Below, in pieces: positions 14,940 to 24,677 of a DNA stretch of 64,000 nt. The notes under the pieces are model-generated. The model worked only from the letters and a program-made list of their open reading frames with translations. It did not search any database and had not been told where the DNA came from. The DNA lies in NCBI GenBank assembly GCA_965212245.1, contig OZ243107.1, positions 1,612,001 to 1,676,000 on the forward strand, in the 5' to 3' direction. Positions within the stretch are counted from its first letter, which is position 1, and every line of letters begins with the position of its first letter. The translations under genes and the position numbers were made by a program. The DNA comes from CAKZNE01 sp040222435 (lineage in GTDB: Bacteria > Bacteroidota > Bacteroidia > Flavobacteriales > Schleiferiaceae).

Positions 14940-17900
14940 TTACCGGATCAATATTTCATTGGAGCTGGCTGGCTTGAAGCCTTTACCACCACTGTGATAA
15001 GCCTTTATCTTCACAGGTTCATTGAGGAGGTTAGCTTCAAGCAAAAGGTCAAAACTTCCGTCTGCCCGGGTTTTGGTTTGCAACCAAACTTCCTCTTCCG
15101 GACGGTTCACATTTTGGAGCCGGATATTTACTTCACGGTTATTAAGAGGAGGATAAAGTACCCCGGAACTCTCCAGCTTACCCCAGATCTCTACAGAGCC
15201 GTCAGAGTTGGTCTTGTTCTCATCACGCAGACGTATGGTGGAATTGGAATTAACCGGGTGCACAATGGCTGTTATCCCTCCATAGCGCTCCCAAATGTCG
15301 CCCACCGGCATAAGAGCTTCAATGTTTACTTCCAGTTCAGGAATAAACCTGAATTCCTTAATAAGTCCGCGATTATGAAAATAACCATGTATGGGCCGGA
15401 TAGTGGCCGTCTGGCGTTTTACTTCACCAGGCTTCAACCGGAAACTAACGTCTTCAACCGTTACCGTCCATCCCTCTGGAATATCAGGAACATGAATGCG
15501 GAAGTCTTCACTGCGATCATCGTAAGGGTTTTTGGTTTCAAACTCAACCACCACAGGAGCAAACGGACTGGCGGCAGGTGAAAACCATTGTGTAATGTTT
15601 TCCTGGGCCGAGTTATTTGCAGTACCGTTGAGTTCACCCGGCACGGTAATAATCTCCGCTTTAATGCAAACGTGCTCTTCATTGTTGTTACGGGGTACCC
15701 ATTCAAAAGGAGGAGTTGTGATGGAACCGTTACCCGGCACAGTTTGCGTTACCCGAACCCTTCCGAGCTCTGTTTCTATAGGCCCGCCAGCCTGCTGAGG
15801 AACGGCTACTCTCCAGATCACATCAAAATCCTGGGTTACATCTATATCGCCAAGGTTACGAATGCGGGCGTAGAGACGGTTGGGAATGTCTACCGCAACA
15901 TTATCACCATTGAGAATGGGGTTTCCGTTCTCATCGTCATAGGTGTAAACGTCCCAACCGTTCTCTGCCCGGTTATCCACCCAAATATCTTCTGATTCCC
16001 ACGGTGCGGGATCCCACTCACGAATGGCGAGGTCGTAAAAAGAACCCTGACCCCAGCTTATGCGGATATGGTAGCTGAAGGAAGAGATCCCGGCACTGGC
16101 ATCCGGATTGGTGAGTTTTTCCAGAACCTCTACCGTTACACGGTTGGAGTTGGTTATTACGTGCTCGTAGCTTTCACCGGCAATGTTCAGAGGGTTGGCA
16201 TAGGGGGTCAGTATGCTTACCGGTAAAAAGTCGGCAGGTCGAGGAACAGGGATGCGTCTTCCCTGGTAGAGAATTACGCCTTCACCGGGTATGCTTTGGC
16301 TGAAGTCAATCGGATCGCCCAGGTGATCGGCCACGTAGGGTCCGGGCTGACGGTTCTCGATAAAGAAAACGTCTTTAGGATCGGTTGGGACCAGTTCTAC
16401 AGCGTGCACCACCTGCACTCCTGGGTGGGAGGCGGCAAAAGGATTATTGCTGATCCACGGACTTTCCCCGGGCGTAAGTATAAATTCATAAGTATCATTC
16501 ACCTGTGCAGCGGGAGGCGATAATGAAGCAATACGTGCTCCGTTTACCCATGCGTTTCCCTGGTGCCCGGGTTCCTTATGATGACGTGATTTCAACCACT
16601 GTACCGGATGGGCATCACAGTAACTGCAGTCCATAATATCCCAGTCGTTAGGTACATTGCCCAGTCTTCTTCCCGTTACATCATAGAGGTCTGGTAATCC
16701 CAGGGCATGACCTGTTTCATGAGCAAAGGGTCCTATGTTATTGGCGCGGGCCACAAAATAGTTGCGTTCGTAGCGCTCATCCATAATGGGGAAAGTGTGC
16801 GTACTATGGTGTGCGCGAAGTTGATTGTCCTCTGCTAAAATACCCACAAACATCCTGGAAGGACCAAAGATGGGTTGGAGATCGGTACCTCCCGGCAGGG
16901 AAGAGGCGTACACATTAAAACCATCGGTTATGGCATTTCGGCCCCGAAATGTTTCCTTCTCATATTTCCGTATTTCCCCAAAAAGGTCAAGACCCAATGC
17001 GGTGCGTGCAGTGCCTCCAATGGTCAGATCAAAGCCATGATCCTCTTCAGGGTCACGTACGGTTTTGAAAACAAGAAAACGTTGGTTACCATTTAAAGGA
17101 TCAACCATTTGCTCAACAATAAAAGGTTGTTGGCGGTCTGCTGCAGGCATAGCAGCCTGTATGCGGTTGATAATTTCGGCTGTGGTAAGGCTGCTACCGG
17201 CTGCGAAACTTACTCTTGTAGTATCGCCAAGGGTGGTGATCATAAGATTAACGTTTGCGGCAAAGTCCACCGTAGAAGGAACAGGCCTCCCAAAATAGAT
17301 CTTCACGGGGTGCTCATCCGGAAGATTATAGAGGTTAGAGACCCCAAAGCCAAGGTAGGGAATAGCGGTTCCGCTCAATTCAAACTTGTCCTCCCGCTTA
17401 CTGGTACGGTTGGAACGGAAGCTAAAGCGGTTGCCCGAAATGTTAAATTGGAAGTCAGGAGGGCTTGCGGCAATCCGCGAGATAGCGTTGCTAACGGAGT
17501 CCGCAATATCATTGCGGGTGAGATTGCCGGCTGGAAAATTAACCGTAAAGCTGTTGCCGTTTTCATAGGCCACCACCAACTGTTTAGGGTCGGGGAAATT
17601 GATGCTGTTATCTACAAAATGGCCTCTGATTTCGCGCTGTTGAGCACGGTGGTAGTAATAGTTTTCTGATTTGGGAAGCTCGATCACGCTTTCAGTAAGA
17701 TAGCGTTGCGTGAAAGAAGCTTTCCCGTAAGAAGCCTCGGTCCAGAATTCATTCATTTCCATAAAACCCGTGTCTATGTCCGGTCGGTAATCGGCAAAAA
17801 CCTTTTGGTCCGGAGCCCATTTAGGCCGTAGAATCCCAAAAAGAACCTCCTGGTCATTTCCGGAGGGCGTAACTCTTTCAGCCTGAACGTGCAATCCGCC

Positions 17901-18272
17901 AAAGGTGAACTCCTCATTCTCATTGGTGTAATTTTCTACTACGTCAAAATGCTCATCAGAGAGCTCAGATTTACCATCAACCACCACCTTAACTTTACCG
18001 GAGGTAGCTCCCTCCCGGACTATAAAGGTTAGTGTGTTGGCATCACCGGATATATCAGGTTGTACAACTCCGTTCAGCTCCACACGGGTTTGAAGAAGAT
18101 TGCCACCTGTAACCAATCGCTGACCGCGAACTGTGACTTCGGTTCCCGGAGGACCATAATCAGGGGAAATATCTGTAATAACCGGTGAACACGCGGTTAA
18201 AATCAGGATCAGGAGAATAATCGAAGGCTTTCGCAGAAAGCCTGGTTCAGTTTGATCTGACAAATTCATCAT
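14940..18272 (-). CDS. M6-type metalloprotease lipoprotein with TIG domain
   Basis: 1110 residues. A signal with lipobox ILTAC (Cys28) is followed by an IPT/TIG Ig-like domain (about 30-112; ITDISPDYGPPGTEVTVRG) and a long middle region that includes two FAAGSSLTT / FPAGNLTRNDI modules resembling flagellin-type repeats. The zinc site is HETGHALGLPDLYD (His518, His522, with Asp further on), the pattern of M6/immune-inhibitor-A peptidases. The C-terminal 350 residues are beta-rich modules without a T9SS signal. It should be a surface or periplasm-facing secreted protease. It is monocistronic, with a terminator downstream. Peptidase class sure; substrate unknown. Confidence 0.85.
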   Translation of the reverse strand: MMNLSDQTEPGFLRKPSIILLILILTACSPVITDISPDYGPPGTEVTVRGQRLVTGGNLLQTRVELNGVVQPDISGDANTLTFIVREGATSGKVKVVVDGKSELSDEHFDVVENYTNENEEFTFGGLHVQAERVTPSGNDQEVLFGILRPKWAPDQKVFADYRPDIDTGFMEMNEFWTEASYGKASFTQRYLTESVIELPKSENYYYHRAQQREIRGHFVDNSINFPDPKQLVVAYENGNSFTVNFPAGNLTRNDIADSVSNAISRIAASPPDFQFNISGNRFSFRSNRTSKREDKFELSGTAIPYLGFGVSNLYNLPDEHPVKIYFGRPVPSTVDFAANVNLMITTLGDTTRVSFAAGSSLTTAEIINRIQAAMPAADRQQPFIVEQMVDPLNGNQRFLVFKTVRDPEEDHGFDLTIGGTARTALGLDLFGEIRKYEKETFRGRNAITDGFNVYASSLPGGTDLQPIFGPSRMFVGILAEDNQLRAHHSTHTFPIMDERYERNYFVARANNIGPFAHETGHALGLPDLYDVTGRRLGNVPNDWDIMDCSYCDAHPVQWLKSRHHKEPGHQGNAWVNGARIASLSPPAAQVNDTYEFILTPGESPWISNNPFAASHPGVQVVHAVELVPTDPKDVFFIENRQPGPYVADHLGDPIDFSQSIPGEGVILYQGRRIPVPRPADFLPVSILTPYANPLNIAGESYEHVITNSNRVTVEVLEKLTNPDASAGISSFSYHIRISWGQGSFYDLAIREWDPAPWESEDIWVDNRAENGWDVYTYDDENGNPILNGDNVAVDIPNRLYARIRNLGDIDVTQDFDVIWRVAVPQQAGGPIETELGRVRVTQTVPGNGSITTPPFEWVPRNNNEEHVCIKAEIITVPGELNGTANNSAQENITQWFSPAASPFAPVVVEFETKNPYDDRSEDFRIHVPDIPEGWTVTVEDVSFRLKPGEVKRQTATIRPIHGYFHNRGLIKEFRFIPELEVNIEALMPVGDIWERYGGITAIVHPVNSNSTIRLRDENKTNSDGSVEIWGKLESSGVLYPPLNNREVNIRLQNVNRPEEEVWLQTKTRADGSFDLLLEANLLNEPVKIKAYHSGGKGFKPASSNEILIR

Positions 18273-18550
18273 GGTTTTTAATTTAAATGGTTGTTTGTTA
18301 TCAAATTGCCTCCATTAAAAATTGAGACAATCCAACCCTTTATGCGATGAATTGAAAAAGGTCACCCGGGGAAACTGAAAAAAAGAAAGTAGTCCATGTA
18401 TACAGGCTTTTCAAAAGGTAAATGAGTTGATCTAAACTCTGTAGAACTGCGTAAAGGCAGGAGGGCGGGAAAGGGCTTTATTATGCTCCTTCTGAAAAAT
18501 GAGAATCCGGTGGTCCGGACTTCAGCCCGGAATAAACCTGGGTGGTTTTG

Positions 18551-18883
18551 TTAAAGCTCTTTTTTGATTTCCAGTAAAGCTTGTTTGATGGCCTTAAGCT
18601 TATCCACTACCTGAGTTGTGTTGGCCGTGTCCTCCATATTCTGGCGCATCTTGGTTTGGGCACCTTTAAGGGTAAAGCCCCGTTCCTTTACTAAATGGTA
18701 AATGATCTTTAGATTCTCCAGGTCCTTTTGAGTAAACAGGCGGTTCCCTTTCTTATTCTTTTTAGGTTTGAGAATATCAAATTCCTTTTCCCAAAAGCGT
18801 ATCAGTGAGGTGTTTACTTCAAACATACGTGCCACCTCGCCAATGGTATAATAGCGTTTTTCGATATTCCCGTCCAGGTTCAT
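18551..18883 (-). CDS. MerR-family transcriptional regulator
   Basis: 110 residues. RYYTIGEVARMFEVNTSLIRFWEKEF is a MerR winged-helix start (read as YYTIGEVARMF then SLIRFWEKEF), with KKNKKGNRLFTQKDLENL as the wing. The C-terminal part is a short coiled coil with no Cys ligands, so it is not a metal sensor. The gene shares one base with the M23 peptidase stop (TAATG), so both are co-translated. This pairing with an envelope endopeptidase is common in Bacteroidota; targets are unknown. Confidence 0.88.
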   Translation of the reverse strand: MNLDGNIEKRYYTIGEVARMFEVNTSLIRFWEKEFDILKPKKNKKGNRLFTQKDLENLKIIYHLVKERGFTLKGAQTKMRQNMEDTANTTQVVDKLKAIKQALLEIKKEL

Positions 18884-19854
18884 TAGTCAAAGGATTGATT
18901 AGCCTGGTTAGCCATCTGGATAACCGTGCTGAACTCTTCAGGAGATAGTTCTCCGTAATAGAAGTTTACCGGGTTCAGGCGTTCCTCATTCAGCCATACC
19001 TCGTAATGGAGATGCGGTCCTCGGGAGCGCCCTGTATTCCCTACGTAACCGATCACTTCACCCCGCTTTACCTTTTGGCCAACTCTTACATTGTATTCAC
19101 TAAGGTGGGCATAAAGCGTGATGTAGCCGAAGCCATGTTCAATACGGATATGGTTCCCAAAACCACTGGATTTATTATCGGCCCGTTCTACCACACCATC
19201 ACCGGTAGCATAAACCGGGGTGCCGATATCCGATGAAAAGTCCATCCCAAAATGCATCTTCGGAACTTTGGTAAAAGGGTCTAAACGAAAACCGTAACCG
19301 GAAGCCAGACGTTTCAGATCTTCATTGGCTACCGGCTGAATAGCAGGAATGGCTTCTAATAGTTTGCCCTTATTCTCGGCCAGTTCCACCAGTTCATCAA
19401 ATGATTTGGATTGCACATACACCTCTTTGGTTATACGATCCAGCTTAGCGGTGGCCTCTTTAATGAGCTCACTGTTCTGGTAACCTTCCAGTTTTTTATA
19501 ACGGTTAGCCCCCCCAAAACCCGCTTTGCGAATGCTGTTGGGAATGGGTTCCGCTTCAAAAATTACCCGGTAAATATTATCATCCCGTTGTTGCAGATCT
19601 TCCATTACTGCAGATACCTGATCCAGGCGCTGGTCCAGGATGTCGTATTGAATACGCATATTCTCAAGCTCCCTTTTAAGGCGCTTTTCTTTGGGAGAAT
19701 CAATAAAGGTGTCTGCCACAAAAAGAAAAATACCTGCCAGGAAAGCCGCTGCTACCAGAAAAGCTCCGGTGCGCTGCAGCCTGTAACGGGCGTTTTTTTC
19801 AATTTTCCGGTACGATAACGTTTTGGGATCGTAGTAGTACTTTACCTTAGCCAT
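18883..19854 (-). CDS. M23 family peptidoglycan endopeptidase
   Basis: 323 residues. A cytosolic start, one membrane helix (about 31-50), a coiled coil (55-95) and a C-terminal LytM domain. Zinc ligands are visible: HFGMD gives His201 and Asp205, and HLHYE gives His283; AHLSEY supplies His250. The active residues are intact, so it should cut peptide cross-links of peptidoglycan in the periplasm, anchored in the inner membrane. It heads the two-gene operon with MerR and is divergent from alaS, with two palindromic boxes in the shared upstream region. Confidence 0.9.
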   Translation of the reverse strand: MAKVKYYYDPKTLSYRKIEKNARYRLQRTGAFLVAAAFLAGIFLFVADTFIDSPKEKRLKRELENMRIQYDILDQRLDQVSAVMEDLQQRDDNIYRVIFEAEPIPNSIRKAGFGGANRYKKLEGYQNSELIKEATAKLDRITKEVYVQSKSFDELVELAENKGKLLEAIPAIQPVANEDLKRLASGYGFRLDPFTKVPKMHFGMDFSSDIGTPVYATGDGVVERADNKSSGFGNHIRIEHGFGYITLYAHLSEYNVRVGQKVKRGEVIGYVGNTGRSRGPHLHYEVWLNEERLNPVNFYYGELSPEEFSTVIQMANQANQSFD

Positions 19855-19891
19855 TACCCTATATTTCCTACTTTTGGCAACTTAAAATGAG

Positions 19892-19944
19892 TTAATCAAA
19901 ACGGTTTGTAAAAGCTAATATAAGTCTTAATCAAAGCGCTTTGA
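19892..19944. promoter_or_regulatory. Two LacI-type operator-like boxes
   Basis: TTAATCAAAACGGTTTG (19892-19908) and TTAATCAAAGCGCTTTG (19927-19943) differ at two positions only and lie 35 bases apart. The second contains the perfect 14-base palindrome TCAAAGCGCTTTGA (19931-19944). A CG-centred palindrome of this type is typical of LacI/CcpA-family operators. The boxes sit between the divergent M23 and alaS genes. No LacI-type gene is in the window. Confidence 0.5.
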
Positions 19945-19988
19945 GCAACCCAAAAATACACAATAAACAAATCTTTGTTTAAAAGCTT

Positions 19989-22616
19989 ATGAATCAGTCG
20001 GCAAGGTGGACAGCGCGCTCCATACGTAAAACCTTCCTCCAGTTCTTCGAATCCAAAGGGCATCAGGTGGTGCCTTCGGCCCCTATTGTGATAAAGGGAG
20101 ATCCTACCCTGATGTTTACCAATGCCGGCATGAATCAGTTTAAAGATGCCTTTTTAGGAAATACTGAAGCCAGGGATAAAAGGGTGACCGATTCGCAGAA
20201 ATGCTTGCGCGTTAGTGGTAAGCATAATGACCTTGAAGAAGTGGGCCATGATACCTACCACCACACGATGTTTGAAATGCTGGGTAACTGGAGTTTTGGT
20301 GACTACTTTAAGCAAGATGCCATTGCCTGGGCCTGGGAACTGCTCACGGAGGTCTACGGTCTGGATAAAAACCGTTTATACGTAACCATTTTTGAAGGCG
20401 ATAAGGAGGATGGTCTGTCCAAAGATTCAGAAGCTTTGGAAAACTGGAAGCAGTGGATTGCGGAAGACCGTATTTTAAACGGAAATAAAAAAGATAACTT
20501 CTGGGAAATGGGAGCTTCAGGCCCCTGTGGTCCCAGTTCAGAAATACATATTGACCTGCGCAGCGATGCGGAACGCAGTAAGGTTGACGGACGAACGTTG
20601 GTAAACTATGACCATCCCCTGGTAGTAGAGGTTTGGAACCTGGTGTTTATGGAATTCAACCGTATGGCCGATGGAAGCTTGAAAAAACTTCCGGCCCAAC
20701 ACGTGGATACAGGAATGGGTTTTGAGCGCCTGTGTATGGCTTTGCAAGGCAAAACGTCCAATTACGATACGGATGTATTCACACCTTTGATCCAGCGTAT
20801 TTCGGCCCTTACCCATGTTGAGTATGGTGCAGATAAAATGCAGGATGTAGCCATCCGTGTGATTGCCGATCACGTAAGAGCGGTGGCTTTTGCCATTGCA
20901 GACGGACAATTGCCTTCCAATAATGGGGCAGGTTACGTGATCCGCAGGATTTTGCGGAGGGCTATCCGCTACGGATTTTCCTATCTCCATAAAAAGGAAG
21001 CTTTCATTTTTGAACTGGCGGAAGTGCTGGCTCAGGAGATGGGCGATGCCTTCCCTGAGATCAGGAATCAAAAAGAGCTGGTGACTAACGTAATCCGTGA
21101 GGAGGAGCAATCCTTCCTGCGCACTTTAGATCAGGGTTTAACCCGACTGGCGCAGATTATTGTAGAGGCAGGCGATAACAAAAATATTGAAGGTTCCAGG
21201 GTGTTTGAACTGTATGACACTTTTGGGTTTCCACCAGATCTTACTGCTTTAATATTGAAAGAGCGGGGTTTCAGTTTTGATGAAGCGGGTTATGATAGCG
21301 AGATGAAGGCGCAGAAGGAGCGTGCCCGCAGTGCCACCAAACAGGATACGGGTGACTGGGTTAAGATCCGTGAAGACGATCGGGAGGAATTCATTGGTTA
21401 CGATCATACCGCTGCCAAAGTAAAGATTACCCGTTACCGTAAGGTAAAGTCTAAAGACAAAGAACTTTTTCAGATCGTATTTAACCTGACACCTTTTTAC
21501 CCCGAAGGCGGGGGGCAGGTAGGTGATACAGGTATCATTGAGGCTCATGACGAGCAGATCCGCATTATTGACACGAAGAAGGAACACGGTGTTATTATCC
21601 ATTTAAGCGAATCGCTGCCCGCGCAGCCGGAAGCTGATTTTGATGCCCGTGTGGATGCCGGAAAGCGTATGTCCACCTCGTATAACCACAGTGCCACACA
21701 TCTGTTGCATCAGGCTTTACGTGAGGTGTTGGGGACGCATGTGGAGCAAAAAGGATCTCTGGTACACCCGGATTACCTGCGTTTTGATTTCAGCCATTTT
21801 GCTAAGGTGAGTAAAGAGGAATTGAACCAGATTGAGGAGCTGATAAACCAGCGCATACAACAAAACTTTCCCCTGGAGGAATTCCGGAATATTCCCATGC
21901 AGGAAGCGGTGGACATGGGTGCCATGGCTTTGTTTGGCGAAAAGTATGAGGATACCGTACGAGCTATTAAGTTTGGTGAATCTATTGAGCTGTGTGGAGG
22001 GATTCACGTTGGTGCTACCGGTGAGATGGGCTTGTTTACGTTGGTTTCTGAATCAGCAGTTGCAGCAGGCATCCGCAGGATAGAAGCCCTTACCGGGGCC
22101 AATGCCCGCCAGTATTTGAACGATAAGGTGGAAGTTCTGGATGCTATACGTGAAGAACTTAAGAATGTAAAAGATCCGCTGGGCGGTATCCGTAACCTGA
22201 AGGAAGAGAACAGCCAGCTTAAAAAGCAGATGGAAGAAATGATCCGCGAAAAAGCCGGCTCTGTGAAAGAAGAATGGCTGACCCGGGCAGAAGATAAAGG
22301 CGATTATAAGCTTATTGTGGAGAGAACTACACTGGGTGTAGGTGCGGTAAAAGACATTTTATTCCAGTTAAAGAACGAGGCAAGCCCGTTGGCTGCGGTA
22401 ATTGGTATTGAAGATGATGGCAAGGCGCAAATAGCTGTGGCTTTTTCAGATGAACTGGCCAAAGCTAAAAAATGGCATGCCGGCAATATGGTGCGTGAAC
22501 TGGCAAAGGAGATTTCCGGGGGCGGAGGTGGCCAGCCCTTTTTCGCTACGGCCGGTGGGAAGAACCCGGCTGGCCTGGATGCCGCATTGGAAAAAGCCCG
22601 AACTTTACTGAACTGA
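19989..22616 (+). CDS. alaS: Alanyl-tRNA synthetase
   Basis: 875 residues, full length. The class II core begins with IRKTFLQFFESKGH; the editing domain has HSATHLLHQAL (zinc His pair) and CGGIHVGATGE (Cys and His), and a C-terminal GGGGGQPFFATAGGK matches the C-Ala domain. It charges tRNA-Ala and clears mischarged Ser/Gly. All known catalytic motifs are intact. It is transcribed alone or with the small barrel gene 30 bases downstream. Confidence 0.97.
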   Translation: MNQSARWTARSIRKTFLQFFESKGHQVVPSAPIVIKGDPTLMFTNAGMNQFKDAFLGNTEARDKRVTDSQKCLRVSGKHNDLEEVGHDTYHHTMFEMLGNWSFGDYFKQDAIAWAWELLTEVYGLDKNRLYVTIFEGDKEDGLSKDSEALENWKQWIAEDRILNGNKKDNFWEMGASGPCGPSSEIHIDLRSDAERSKVDGRTLVNYDHPLVVEVWNLVFMEFNRMADGSLKKLPAQHVDTGMGFERLCMALQGKTSNYDTDVFTPLIQRISALTHVEYGADKMQDVAIRVIADHVRAVAFAIADGQLPSNNGAGYVIRRILRRAIRYGFSYLHKKEAFIFELAEVLAQEMGDAFPEIRNQKELVTNVIREEEQSFLRTLDQGLTRLAQIIVEAGDNKNIEGSRVFELYDTFGFPPDLTALILKERGFSFDEAGYDSEMKAQKERARSATKQDTGDWVKIREDDREEFIGYDHTAAKVKITRYRKVKSKDKELFQIVFNLTPFYPEGGGQVGDTGIIEAHDEQIRIIDTKKEHGVIIHLSESLPAQPEADFDARVDAGKRMSTSYNHSATHLLHQALREVLGTHVEQKGSLVHPDYLRFDFSHFAKVSKEELNQIEELINQRIQQNFPLEEFRNIPMQEAVDMGAMALFGEKYEDTVRAIKFGESIELCGGIHVGATGEMGLFTLVSESAVAAGIRRIEALTGANARQYLNDKVEVLDAIREELKNVKDPLGGIRNLKEENSQLKKQMEEMIREKAGSVKEEWLTRAEDKGDYKLIVERTTLGVGAVKDILFQLKNEASPLAAVIGIEDDGKAQIAVAFSDELAKAKKWHAGNMVRELAKEISGGGGGQPFFATAGGKNPAGLDAALEKARTLLN

Positions 22617-22646
22617 AACTATAAACACCATTTTGAGAATAAGAAT

Positions 22647-23372
22647 ATGAAAAAGTACCTCCTGATACCGGCTTTACTTTTATCGGCTATGGCGTATGCG
22701 CAGCCGGATGATGATGTGAAATATTATACCGATTCACAGGTTAAGCATTCCCGCTGGAGTGCGGCCCTTAACCTCTATCCCAATTATACAGACCGCAGGC
22801 TGATCAATAATGAGGTCCCTTCAGGGGGTGGTTTTGATCTGCCCAATGATGAGGCCAGTGGCAGCTTTCAGCTGAATTACGGGCTGGATTTTTTCTACAG
22901 CCTGGGCAGTGCTTTTGATATTGGTGTTGGTTTTGGAAGGGCGGCAGGAAATTATACTGTAAACGATGTACGCTTATACCAGGGTCGTACAGATACCGCA
23001 TTGGCTAAAATGGAAGTAGGTGTAAGTATGTACACTATTCCGCTGAAGCTAAATTTCAATACGGCTATTACAGATATTGTGGACCTGGAAGTGGTGCCTA
23101 CCGTTGAACTGAACCTGGTGGATAAGTACGATCAAACTTTCAGCCCGTTGAATGAGTCCAGTTTTACCAATGATCTTAAAGACCTTACACAATCGGTGAA
23201 CTGGTCAGTAGGTATTGGCTTGGGAGGTACCTTCAATTTCTCTGAAGACTGGGGTATCATAGTGCGGGGAAACATCAAGTATATGCTGAACCCACTTATT
23301 GAAATGGATAACTTTCCCCGTGAAACCCTGATTAGTTACGGTATGGTACTGGGGCTGAAGTATAAGTTCTGA
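22647..23372 (+). CDS. Outer-membrane beta-barrel protein, unknown
   Basis: 241 residues with a signal peptide ending AMAYAQ. The mature part shows alternating strands with glycine and aromatic residues (NYGLDFFYSLGSAFDIGVGFG; ending GMVLGLKYKF with a terminal Phe), the signature of an outer-membrane barrel of about eight to ten strands. It resembles the general PorT/OMP_b-brl class, but no specific family is clear. It ends one base before the convergent lipoprotein gene. Confidence 0.7.
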   Translation: MKKYLLIPALLLSAMAYAQPDDDVKYYTDSQVKHSRWSAALNLYPNYTDRRLINNEVPSGGGFDLPNDEASGSFQLNYGLDFFYSLGSAFDIGVGFGRAAGNYTVNDVRLYQGRTDTALAKMEVGVSMYTIPLKLNFNTAITDIVDLEVVPTVELNLVDKYDQTFSPLNESSFTNDLKDLTQSVNWSVGIGLGGTFNFSEDWGIIVRGNIKYMLNPLIEMDNFPRETLISYGMVLGLKYKF

Positions 23373-23373
23373 T

Positions 23374-23778
23374 TTAACGCGTAAGAACAGCACTTACCTT
23401 ATCATCACCAGAACCATCATTGGCGGTAAAGTTGAGGTTTATTTCCTGGAATTCGGCTCCGGCTGAGCCTGATCCGCTGAAGCTAACCCCATCAGAAGTT
23501 TGCTGAGAAATGGTAAGGCTAAACCCGTTGATATTGGCTTTTACAGCCGTGCCGGATAAATTATAGAGGTTGTTAATGATAATTTCCTGATCATTAATAC
23601 CACGCTGGATGCTCAGTTTATACACCTGTGGTGCGTTAATTCCGGTGTTTTCCTTGCAATCCCATGTGCCAGTGTATTCCGCAATAAAGTTGATATCGTC
23701 ATCATTATCTTCAGCACAGGAAACGACCAGGGTAGAAAAGAACAGTGCTGCCAGTCCGGATTTCAGGAGTTTTCTCAT
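23374..23778 (-). CDS. Small unknown lipoprotein
   Basis: 134 residues with a signal peptide ending in the lipobox LVVSC (Cys21). The following domain is short strands starting YTGTWDCKENTG and ending FTANDGSGDDKVSAVLTR, like the small single-barrel lipoproteins common in this phylum. It overlaps the OmpH-like gene by 4 bases (ATGA), so the two are translated together. No known function. Confidence 0.65.
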   Translation of the reverse strand: MRKLLKSGLAALFFSTLVVSCAEDNDDDINFIAEYTGTWDCKENTGINAPQVYKLSIQRGINDQEIIINNLYNLSGTAVKANINGFSLTISQQTSDGVSFSGSGSAGAEFQEINLNFTANDGSGDDKVSAVLTR

Positions 23779-24419
23779 TTGTTATCGTCTGAGGTTTCGC
23801 TTTTATCTTCCTTACCTGCGCGATATTTTTCATTCAGGCGGTCTGCCACTAAGGGAGTAATATCATAGTTGTTATTGGTACTCAATAAAATACTATTGGG
23901 GTCAAAGCTCAAGATGTAATCCAGTTGGTATTCTTCACGAATGTTGTTGAGCACTGATTCCATATCCTCTTTGATCTGCTGATTCATGGCTTGTTCTTCA
24001 ATAGCCAGTTGGTTGGCTTGTTCATCGCGGTAGCGCAGAAGACCGTCCCGCGTTCTTTCCAGGTCCATCTGGTTGGCCTGTAGTTTTTCAGGGCTCATGC
24101 TTTCGGCTTGTTGCTGGAATATGGCCAGGTTCTCCTGAAAAACCTGTGATTTATTAGCCAGGTCTGCTTCCAGCCTTTTAGCTTTTTCCTCCAGTTTAAC
24201 TTTCAGCTCTTTGTGATAATCATATTTGGCTACTAAAGAATCGGTATTGATAAAAGCGATGTGTGCTGCAGCAAAATCCTGGTTCTTCAAACGCTCCGCC
24301 ACTTCTTCAGAGCTGGCCGGTTTGCCCTTTTCCTTAACAGGCGTATCGTACACTTTCCAGAATAAGAAGGCTACGGCAATTAAAAGAATAATGCTCAATA
24401 CGGTGTTTAATGCTTTCAT
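23775..24419 (-). CDS. OmpH/Skp-family periplasmic protein
   Basis: 214 residues from ATG 24419; a longer frame to 24473 adds an unlikely leader before the membrane segment. The N-terminal MKALNTVLSIILLIAVAFLF is an uncleaved anchor or signal. IAFINTDSLVAKYDYHKEL starts the family domain, followed by a long coiled coil (LEEKAKRLEADLANKSQ to QLAIEEQAM) and a short strand pair. The family holds unfolded outer-membrane proteins. It has a longer N-terminal anchor than Skp proper, so its position may be at the inner membrane. Confidence 0.82.
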   Translation of the reverse strand: MKALNTVLSIILLIAVAFLFWKVYDTPVKEKGKPASSEEVAERLKNQDFAAAHIAFINTDSLVAKYDYHKELKVKLEEKAKRLEADLANKSQVFQENLAIFQQQAESMSPEKLQANQMDLERTRDGLLRYRDEQANQLAIEEQAMNQQIKEDMESVLNNIREEYQLDYILSFDPNSILLSTNNNYDITPLVADRLNEKYRAGKEDKSETSDDNK

Positions 24420-24513
24420 CAGGTTGATCGTTTTAAAGGGGCAAAAATAGATAAAAGAAGCAAGGGACACCAATAGTGTAGTTGGATTGAAATAAAGCGG
24501 AAGGGGGAATTTG

Positions 24514-24521
24514 TAAATTTG
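24514..24521 (+). promoter_or_regulatory. -7 box of the 49-residue protein gene
   Basis: TAAATTTG matches the Bacteroidota -7 consensus exactly and ends six bases before an ATG, so the transcript would be nearly leaderless. No clear -33 element is visible. Confidence 0.5.
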
Positions 24522-24527
24522 CCGGCT

Positions 24528-24677
24528 ATGCCGGATCAGGATAAAAAATTTGAAATACCCGTTTCAGGAAATCTGGGTTTACTGGCCCTGGGGTATCGCG
24601 GTGTGGAGGCCTGGCGTAAGGTGCGCGATGAAGCTGAAACGGAGGAACAGAAGAAAGGGAAAAAACACAGGAAATAA
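24528..24677 (+). CDS. Small conserved-looking protein, 49 residues
   Basis: ATG at 24528 to TAA at 24675-24677. The product has a hydrophobic-glycine patch (FEIPVSGNLGLLALGYRG) and a very basic-acidic tail (RKVRDEAETEEQKKGKKHRK). I recall similar ~50-residue proteins in other Bacteroidota, but I cannot verify it here. Support comes from a consensus -7 box just upstream and a strong terminator straight after the stop. It fills an otherwise empty gap between two minus-strand genes. Function unknown. Confidence 0.65.
   Translation: MPDQDKKFEIPVSGNLGLLALGYRGVEAWRKVRDEAETEEQKKGKKHRK

Noticed and set aside
14907..15581. Plus-strand frame of 224 codons at the end of the M6 protease gene
   Set aside because: It overlaps the terminator and the coding strand of the protease and has no signal or domain.
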